A DNA stretch of 64,000 nucleotides from Strigops habroptila. Taxonomy: Eukaryota; Chordata; Aves; Psittaciformes; Psittacidae. This document shows positions 56,801 through 64,000 of the stretch, piece by piece. A program made the translations under genes and the position numbers. The stretch lies in contig NC_044277.2 in the NCBI RefSeq assembly GCF_004027225.2, positions 90,842,283-90,906,282 of the forward strand, read 5' to 3'. How positions within the stretch are numbered: position 1 is the first letter of the stretch; every line of letters begins with the position of its first letter. The notes under the pieces were generated by a model. That model saw only the letters and a list, made by a program, of their open reading frames with translations. It had not been told where the DNA came from and ran no database searches.

Positions 56801-58482
56801 AGATGTATAAGTAACTACTATTTATTCTACCATTACATGCGCAATTACAACTTTGGAAGATTTGCATCATTCATACTCATGGCAAACAATTATTGAACAG
56901 AGAGTGAGGTATTTTGAGTGTGGAGTTTTGTGCTTACATCTTGCGAACAGTTTTCTGAATAAAAGAAGATTCTATTTTAAACATTTTTAGTTAGCATTTC
57001 AATGAATCTTTTATGGCTTTTGCTCCTTCACCAGAATTAAGTAAAGCAGAATTAAGTAAAACTTAAAGGACTACAATAACCTAGGAAATTACATATTAGA
57101 GGAAAATATTCATATGGAATCTGGCATGCTGCAACTCCATGCCCCTAGTTATGGTGAGAACAGACTGTGCTGATCAGGTGCAGGGCATGAACAGACAAGC
57201 ATCCTGGCCAGCCTCTGCTTTCCATAGGGAATCCTTTGGAAGCTTTAATGCTGTTAGCTGGAGGATTTGTACACCTATCATAACAACTATAATTATGTAT
57301 GATCCATACGCAGGCTTTACAGAGGACCATCTTTATATGCTCTTTCCTTAGAATAGCCATTAAAGGTTGACCTGGAGACTACAATACATTATAGTTCATG
57401 CAAAAAATGGCTATGGAATGAATAAAGTGATACCAAGCCCGCCCCTCCACCCCCACCCCCCCAAAAAAAAAAAAAAGAATTAAGACAAGCTTAATGGGGG
57501 CAAGAAAAAATTCTGCTTGAGGGAAGAAAAGGCTGGACATTTGTGTATTATGCAGCAAACTGAAGGGAACACAAAGTGAGCAGTAGATAAGTAACCTGGA
57601 TCATCTCAAGGGATGATAGTTTGTATGGTACCTTGCCAAGGTTTTAGACCTAGGGCAGTTACTCATCTTGTCTGCAACATGACAGCAGGATTGAAAGCTG
57701 CATTTGAGTTTCAAAAAGGTTTTACTCTGCTTGAAAGGACTGTTCACAAACAATATTTCAACTGCCTCCAGGCAATTCTCTTGCTTATATCATGTACATA
57801 AAAATAAGAAAATTAAGTAAGACTTGTTAATAAGACATTCATGTGAATAAATCTGCAATTGTTTTAAATTAAAAGTGTTTATGAGGTCCTGAATACAATA
57901 CTTCATCATCACAAACTATAAGACAGAGAGAGGGTTTGACAAGCAATTAGGAATCTCAAGATAGAATGCACTATCCAAGTCCAAGGTATTCTTGTTATTA
58001 ATCATTGTGTAGCTCCCCACTACTGTAAATCAACATCAGTACATTGAAGGCAATGGAGTAATTGAAGCAACATTGATTTTTCACAAGCTGCAAAGCTGAC
58101 CCAAAATATTTTGGTTTTATTCAGGTTTCTTTAAAGAAATATAGATGTATTTTTTCTCTTCTTCCCCTTTTTGGAAGTTGAAGAAAGTAAATGTCAAAGC
58201 TAGCGCTAATTAAGTGTTTAGAGTTGAGCTCATGAGAGGATTAAGAGCATATATTAAGATATTCTTTCAGCCTTTCAAGTATATGTTTCTATTCCTGTTT
58301 CTGAACCAGATTGTAACTTCAGTTATGGTAATGTAGTTATGGAGCATTGCTAAGGAAATACAGTGCTGTTAGATAAACATCTGACTGATAGTATTTTACA
58401 TGCACTCCAGTGATAAATTACATTGTAGCAATTTTTCATATGGGAAAAGTTTGCCAGAATACATTACAAAGATATTTGTTTA
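53853..58482. other. Intergenic, no gene seen
   Basis: AT-rich non-coding DNA. A C-rich patch joined to an A-run lies at 57438-57476. Open frames of up to 98 codons have no recognisable domain. Confidence 0.5.
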
Positions 58483-58770
58483 GTCATAGAATCACAGAAT
58501 GGTCTGGGTTGGAAGGGACCTTAACGCTCATCCAGTTCCAACCCCCCTGCTCTGGGCAGGGACACCTTCCACTAGACCAGGTTGCTCAGAGCCCCGTCCA
58601 ACCTGGCCTTGAACACTGCCAGGGATGGGGCAGCCACAGCTTCTCTGGGCAACCTGTGCCAGTTTCTCACCACCCTCACAGGAAAGAACTTCTTCCTAAT
58701 GTCTAATCTACATCTACCCTCTTTCAGTTTAAAACTCATCCTATCACTACACTCCCTGATAAAGAGTTTT
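58483..58770 (-). repeat. CR1 LINE 3' end (antisense to plus)
   Basis: The plus strand reads TCATAGAATCACAGAATGGT, GGTTGGAAGGGACCTTAACG, CCAACCTGGCCTTGAACACT, GAAAGAACTTCTTCCTAATG. This is the reverse complement of a CR1 3' end, so the element runs on the minus strand. It is well preserved. Its 5' end fades about 40 bp before the retroviral LTR. Confidence 0.95.
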
Positions 58771-58809
58771 AAATCACCCAGTGTTTTAAATTACCTGAAT
58801 TTAAGGTGT

Positions 58810-59380
58810 TGTCGTGGTTTGAGCCCAGCCGGTAACTCAGAACCACACAGCCGCTCGCTCACTCCCCCCCCCACTTCTTCCTCCCCCCGCTCCCGGAGGG
58901 ATGGGGAGGAGAATGGGAAGAATGCAACTCCCACGGGTTGAGATAAGAGCAGTCCCGCAACTAAGGTATAACACAAAACCACTACTGCTACCACCAATGA
59001 TAATAACGATTAGTGAAATAACAAGGGGAGAGGATACAATTGCTCACCACCCGCCGACCGATACCCAGCCCGACCCGAGCAGTGATCTGGGCCTTCCGGG
59101 TAACTCCCCCCGGTTTATATACTGGGCATGACGTGCTGTGGTATGGAATACCCCTTTGGCTAGTTTGGGTCAGGTGTCCTGTCTCTGCTTCCTCCCGGCT
59201 TCCCCTCCTCCCTGGCAAAGCATGAGACTGAGAAAGTCCTTGGTTGGAATAAACATTACTTAGCAACAACTAAAAACATCGGTGTTATCAGCGTTGTTCC
59301 CAGGCTGAAAGTTAAAAAACACAGCACTGCACCAGCTACTAAGCAGGAGAAAAATGACTGCTATAGCTGAACCCAGGACA
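58810..59380 (-). mobile_element. 3' LTR of the ERVL-like provirus
   Basis: This 571-bp LTR reads TG...CA on either strand. In element sense it begins TGTCCTGGGTTCAGC at 59380 and ends AAACCACGACA at 58810. It carries a TATA box TATATAAA (59121-59114). The adjoining internal sequence, in sense GGAATAAGGGGTGGATAC, is purine-rich and would serve as the polypurine tract. A matching target-site duplication cannot be checked because the other end is missing. No standard AATAAA was seen in it. Confidence 0.9.
59114..59121 (-). promoter_or_regulatory. LTR TATA box
   Basis: The plus strand TTTATATA gives TATATAAA in element sense, inside the LTR, at the usual place for the U3 promoter. It lies about 260 bp from the element-sense 5' end of this LTR. 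Confidence 0.6.
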
Positions 59381-59808
59381 GTATCCACCCCTTATTCCAT
59401 ACCATTCACGTCATGCTCAGATCCCACATCTCTCAGCACACCATCACCCCTGTCCCATATATACACATATATATACACCCACACCCACACACAGAGAAAG
59501 ATATCGTTCCCTAGTCCATGGACCAATCCCTGTAAAATTGCTGAACTCATCCAGTCCATAATGTCAGGTTCCATCTCTTGTAATAGTCTTTCAGGGCAGG
59601 AGGGACGGTACATGGTGTTGGGTTGTTGCCTGCTGATGATACCGCCAAACTCATCTGGTCACTGCTGAGCTCATCTGGTTTCCTCAAAATTCATTCTTTG
59701 TTGAGGTGATGATCGGAGGGAAGTCAGGGTCAATGGCTGGTGACCTGAAGATATCTAGCTGGTGGGCTATAAAAGTGTTATAGAGCAGGCAACAGCGTAC
59801 AATTGAGT
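59381..59808 (-). mobile_element. Provirus region between integrase and LTR, non-coding
   Basis: About 430 bp lie between the end of the integrase frame and the LTR. It contains a TA/CA-type microsatellite (59459-59492) and the purine-rich tract next to the LTR. No env-like frame is present: no hydrophobic fusion peptide and no transmembrane stretch. Confidence 0.8.
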
Positions 59809-60990
59809 TCATTGGCTGTTTTCCCCCAAAATCAAATCCCCTTGAGGTACACATCGGACTTCCCCATCTTCCCGCATTACCCACCAAGTATATCCAGGTC
59901 CCTGAGCAAAAGCAACCCCACGAGTGGGTTTGCCTTTACCTGAAGCAGGAATAACCCAGACTGTCTTCCCCAACAAATTCTTTATGTGCACCACAGGAAC
60001 TTTATCCCCCTCTACAGTACGTAAAAGTTCTGATTGGGCTGGGCCAGCCCTGTTGGCAGATCCCCTACTGTTGACCAACCAGGTGGCTTTTGGTAAATGT
60101 GTATCCCAGTGTTTGAAAGTCCCACCACCCATTGCTCTCAGTGTAGTTTTTAACAGCCCATTGTACCGTTCGATTTTCCCAGAGGCTGGTGCATGGTAGG
60201 GGATGTGGTATACCCACTCAATGCCATGCTCTTTGGCCCAAGTGTCTATGAGGTTGTTCCGGAAATGAGTCCCATTGTCTGACTCAATTCTCTCTGGGGT
60301 GCCGTGTCGCCACAAGACTTGTTTCTCAAGGCCCAGGATAGTGTTCCGGGCAGTGGCATGGGACACAGCGTATGTTTCCAGCCAGCCGGTGGTTGCTTCC
60401 ACCATGGTAAGCACATAGCGCTTGCCCTGGCGGGTTGGTGGGAGTGTGATATAGTCAATCTGCCAGGCCTCCCCATATTTGTACTTCAGCCATCGTCCTC
60501 CATACCAGAGAGGCTTTAACTGCTTGGCTTGCTTAATTGCAGCACATGTTTCACATTCGTGAATAACCTGGGCAATAGTGTCCATCGTTAAGTCCACCCC
60601 TCGATCACGAGCCCATTTATATGTTGCATCTCTGCCTTGATGGCCTGAGGTGTCATGGGCCCACCGGGCTAAAAATAATTCACCCTTATGTTGCCAATCC
60701 AAGTCCATCTGAGCCACTTTAATCTTAGCAGCTTTATCCACTTGCTGGTTATTCTGGTGTTCCTCAGTGGCCCGACTCTTGGGTACATGAGCATCTACGT
60801 GGCGTACCTTCACCACCAGGTTCTGCACCCGAGCAGCGATATCTTGCCACAATGCAGCAGCCCAGATGGGTTTACTTCTGCGTTGCCAGTTGCTCTGCTT
60901 CCATTGCTGCAACCACCCCCACAGGGCATTTGCCACCATCCATGAGTCAGTATAGAGATAAAGTACCGGCCATTTTTTCTCGTTCAGCAA
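59809..60990 (-). pseudogene. pol: ERV pol, RNase H C-terminal part plus integrase
   Basis: This 393-codon open frame lies 3' of a frame break. Residues 1-70 are the end of RNase H, with an Asp in YTDSW (15) and VDAH (65-68). Integrase follows. Its zinc-binding motif is H112, H117, C146 and C149. The catalytic core has D179 (WQIDY), D238 (ESDNGTHF) and E274 (KIERYNG), so the spacing is D-X35-E. The C-terminal domain has VWVIPASGKG and RCVPQGDL. All catalytic residues are present. In the provirus, integrase would insert viral DNA into the host chromosome. The apparent start Met is only the first ATG after the break, since the domain continues from the upstream frame. It is marked a pseudogene because of the element's lesions. 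Confidence 0.92.
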
Positions 60991-62995
60991 TGTCCAAGGC
61001 CAGCTGGATGGCTTTCACCTCTGCAAATTGACTCGATTCACCCTCTCCCTCAGCAGTTTCTGCAACTTGTCGCAGGGGACTCCACACAGCTGCCTTCCAT
61101 CTCCGATGCTTTCCCACAATACGGCAGGACCCATCAGTAAACAAGGCATATTGCTTTTCACTCTCTGACAGTTCATTATATGGTGGGGCCTCTTCAGCAC
61201 GCGTCACCTCCTCTTCTGGTGACATCCCAAAATCTTTGCCCTCTGGCCAGTCCATGATGACTTCTAGAATTCCTGGACGACTGGGATTTCCTATTCGAGC
61301 TCGTTGTGTAATTAGTGCGGCCCACTTACTCCATGTAGCATCAGTTGCATGATGTGTAGAGGAGACCCTGCCTTTGAACATCCAGCCCAGCACAGGCAAC
61401 CGGGGTGCCAGGAGGAGCTGCGCTTCAGTTCCAATCACTTCTGAGGCAGCTCGAACCCCTTCATAGGCTGCCAGTATCTCTTTTTCAGTGGGAGTATAGC
61501 TGGCCTCGGATCCTTTATATCCCCGACTCCAAAAGCCAAGGGGTCGACCTCGAGTCTCCCCTGGAGCTTTCTGCCAGAGGCTCCAGGTAGGACCATTCTC
61601 CCCAGCTGCGGTATAGAGCACATTTTTCACATCTGGCCCGGCCCGGACTGGTCCAAGGGCTACTGCATGAACTATTTCTCGTTTAATTTGTTCAAAGGCT
61701 TGTTGTTGCTCAGGGCCCCATTTGAAATCATTCTTCTTCCGGGTCACGTGGTAGAGAGGGCTTACAATCAGACTGTAATTTGGGATGTGCATTCTCCAGA
61801 ACCCCACAACACCTAAGAAAGCTTGTGTTTCTTTCTTGTTAGTTGGTGGAGACATTGCTGTTATCTTGTTGATCACGTCTGTGGGGATCTGGCGGCGTCC
61901 ATCTTGCCATTTTATTCCCAAAAATTGAATCTCCTGTGCAGGTCCCTTGACCTTATTCCGTTTTATGGCAAAACCGGCCTTCAGCAGGATTTGGATTATT
62001 TTCCTCCCTTTCTCAAAAACTTCTTCTGCTGTATCACCCCACACGATGATGTCATCAATGTATTGCAGGTGTTCTGGAGCTTGCCCCTGTTCCAGTGCAG
62101 TCTGGATCAATCCATGGCAGATGGTAGGGCTGTGTTTCCACCCCTGGGGCAGTCGGTTCCAAGTGTACTGGACGCCCCTCCAAGTGAAAGCAAACTGTGG
62201 CCTGCATTCTGCTGCCAAAGGGATTGAGAAAAATGCATTGGCAATGTCAATTGTGGCATACCACTTGGCTGCCTTTGACTCCAGTTCATACTGAAGTTCT
62301 AACATGTCCGGTACGGCAGCACTCAATGGTGGTGTTACTTCGTTCAGGCCACGATAGTCTACTGTTAATCTCCACTCTCCATTAGACTTTTGCACTGGCC
62401 ATATGGGGCTATTAAAGGGTGAGCAGGTCCTGCTGATCACTCCTTGGCTCTCCAGTCTGCGGATCAGCTTATGGATGGGAATCAAGGAGTCTCGGTTGGT
62501 GCGATATTGCCGCCGGTGCACTGTTGTGGTCGCAATTGGCACTTGTTGTTCTTCGACCTTCAGCAACCCCACAACAGAAGGATCCTCTGAGAGACCGGGC
62601 CAGGTGGACAGCTGCTTAATTTCCTCTGTCTCCAAGGCAGCGATACCAAAAGCCCATCTATACCCTTTTGGGTCTTTGAAATACCCTCTCCTGAGATAGT
62701 CTATGCCAAGGATGCATGGAGCCCCTGGACCAGTTACAATGGGGTGCTTTTGCCACTTCCTCCCAGTCAGGCTGATTTCAGCTTCCAGCATAGTTAACGC
62801 TTGGGATCCTCCTGTCACTCCAGAAATAGAAATGGGTTTCACCCCTTGATACCTTGATGGCATCAGAGTACACTATGCACCGGTATCTACTAGAGCCTTA
62901 TACTTCTGTGGGACTGATGTGCCAGGCCATCTGATCCACACAGTCCAGTAAACCCGATTATCCCTCTCCTCCACCTGGCTGGAGGCAGGGCCCCT
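60947..62995 (-). pseudogene. pol: ERV pro-pol: protease, reverse transcriptase, RNase H N-terminal part
   Basis: The frame after the gag stop contains the protease active-site motif LVDTGA near 62876-62893. An in-frame TAG follows at 62873-62875. From 62863 a 638-codon frame stays open. It starts with the rest of protease (ILGIDYL at 51-57). Reverse transcriptase spans about residues 130-330, with D206, LPQGWKHSP (238-246) and the catalytic YIDD (268-271). A connection region follows, then RNase H with TDGS (D577) and E615. The frame ends at 60947 through a +1 shift at the A6 run 60974-60979, and the matching continuation lies in the next frame. The enzymes would convert genomic RNA to DNA. 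Apart from the stop and the shift, the domain is intact. Confidence 0.92.
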
Positions 62996-62998
62996 CTA
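62996..62998 (-). other. gag terminal TAG, in frame with pro-pol
   Basis: The stop ending the gag tail is TAG, followed by AGGGGC, and the protease coding sequence continues in the same reading frame. This arrangement is that of retroviruses that make Gag-Pol by stop-codon readthrough, though an acquired nonsense change cannot be excluded. Confidence 0.5.
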
Positions 62999-64000
62999 AT
63001 AGTGATCACAAAATTCTCCACTTCTGTCTTGTAGAAAGGGATTAGTATTCCTTATCACAGGAGCTGGAGTAAAATCAGCTCTTTCGCCCCATCTGGGAAA
63101 CTGCTCGCCAGAGACTGGAGCAGCAGCTTTCCTGGGAGGATCATCCTTGACCATTGTTCTCCTCTTCAGTTCACGCACCCGTTGCTCCAGAGCTGAAGTA
63201 GGTTTTCCATCCCACTTTCTCATGTCTTCTCCATGATCCCGCAGGTAAAACCATAGGGTGGCCCGTGGCGTGTACCTCCTATATTTTCTTTCTCGAGCAG
63301 TAGGGCGCCTTCTGTTGATAGCTGAGACATGGGTTGGTACGCGTGGAGAGCTGGATAGATCGGATAAATCGTCTCTCAATTGTTTGAACTCCTGGGACAG
63401 TTTTTTCCACAGCTGAAATGATGGAAGGGGTGAGATTGTCTTCGAACTCTCGGAGTTGACGAATCAGGAAATCCACTGTTGGTGATACTCCGTCATTCCA
63501 GGTCATTGATGCCAATGTGTGGGCATACGATGATGGCGCACTCCGTGTAAGTTTCCGCCACATGGGTCGTGTACATTCGACTTCATCTGGGTCTACGGAT
63601 GTGTTCCTGGAACCCGGCCTACGATAGATCATCTCTATAATGGCTGATTCCCTCAGGGACTGGATGCCTTTCTCTATCGTGGTCCAGTTGGCTGAGCGAT
63701 TCGTAATATCGTCTTTGTAGGGAAACCTTTCCTTCACAGCTGCCAGGAGCCGCCTCCAAAGACTGAGGGCTCGCTTCTCTCTTGCAATCGCTTTGTCAAT
63801 TCCTCCTTCCTTAGCAAGTGATCCCAGCTGCTTGGCTTCCCTACCTTCTAGTTCATGACCGTCGGCCCCATTGTCCCAGCACCGGAGCAACCAGGTGACA
63901 ATGTGCTCCCCTGGAAGACGGGTGAAATCTTTTCGCATATTCCGTAGTTCGGTTGAGGTCCGGGGTCGAGAAGTGACCTCTTCTTCTTCTTCCTCTTCCT
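62996..64000 (-). pseudogene. gag: ERV gag fragment (capsid region to gag C-terminus), frame-broken
   Basis: The frame enters from the window edge through an acidic Glu run and continues to 63279, but the sensible reading changes frame at the A6 run 63401-63406. After it, a second frame (to 62996) continues with Arg-rich gag tail sequence (RRRPTARERKYRRY) and ends in TAG. The first frame carries capsid-like helical sequence (LLAAVKERFPYKDD, VDFLIRQLREFEDN). No Cys-X2-Cys-X4-His-X4-Cys nucleocapsid knuckle is visible. Gag would form the particle core. The gag start is outside the window. Confidence 0.8.

Larger units (their letters stand above)
58810..64000 (-). mobile_element. ERVL-like endogenous retrovirus, 3' part (gag-pro-pol-LTR, no env)
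   Basis: A minus-strand provirus enters from the right edge. In element order it shows part of gag, protease, reverse transcriptase, RNase H and integrase, a non-coding 3' stretch, then one LTR. No env frame lies between integrase and LTR, which fits the ERVL class, although class assignment rests on recognition of the LTR and pol style, not on a tree. The 5' LTR, primer-binding site and gag start are outside the window. Coding is interrupted by frame breaks at A6 runs (63401-63406 and 60974-60979) and by a stop at 62873-62875, so this copy as given is not coding-competent. Confidence 0.95.

Noticed and set aside
59381-59808. Search for an env gene or remnant in the provirus
   Set aside because: The stretch is only about 430 bp, with no frame, fusion peptide or membrane segment.
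63395-63410. Programmed -1 frameshift at the AAAAAAC heptamer in gag
   Set aside because: The heptamer is in the wrong register for A AAA AAC slippage, and the change needed is +1, as expected from one extra A.

Overview
This is vertebrate nuclear DNA, almost certainly from a bird. It contains a multi-exon gene with GT/AG introns, CpG-island promoters, 3' fragments of CR1 LINEs carrying the ATTCTATGA-type tail found throughout avian genomes, and an LTR family (TGTCCTGG...CCACGACA) common in birds. No prokaryotic genes, operons, CRISPR arrays or tRNA/rRNA genes were seen. Most long open frames are chance frames in non-coding DNA.

The one cellular protein-coding gene recognised is MYLIP (also called IDOL), an E3 ubiquitin ligase with a FERM domain and a RING finger. 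It lies on the minus strand. All seven coding exons can be read (42388 down to 27540). They give an uninterrupted 1338-nt CDS for 445 residues, the length of human MYLIP as I recall it. The promoter lies in a CpG island at about 41.65-42.96 kb. The 3' UTR runs to a poly(A) signal at 26275-26280. The 9.6-kb second intron holds a second CpG island (about 37.18-37.57 kb) with CCAAT and GC boxes and a plus-strand splice donor, so it looks like a promoter for an antisense or divergent transcript.

Layout: 1-26 kb is intergenic DNA downstream of MYLIP. It holds a degraded CR1 piece, MIR/tRNA-SINE-like relics, a 42-bp tandem duplication and one truncated ERVL-type LTR at 13.83-13.96 kb. From 26.25 to 42.7 kb is MYLIP. 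From 43 to 58.4 kb is intergenic DNA upstream of MYLIP, with a 250-bp tract almost purely of T and G at 53.6-53.85 kb. From 58.48 to 58.77 kb is a minus-strand CR1 3' end.

From 58.81 kb to the window edge is a minus-strand endogenous retrovirus of ERVL-like type: 3' LTR, integrase, RNase H, reverse transcriptase, protease and part of gag. There is no env. The coding region is largely preserved but broken by two frame breaks, each at an A6 run, and by a stop codon just after the protease active-site motif. Its 5' end and 5' LTR lie outside the window. I found no convincing new biological system. The intronic CpG island and the well-preserved provirus are the items most worth a second look.
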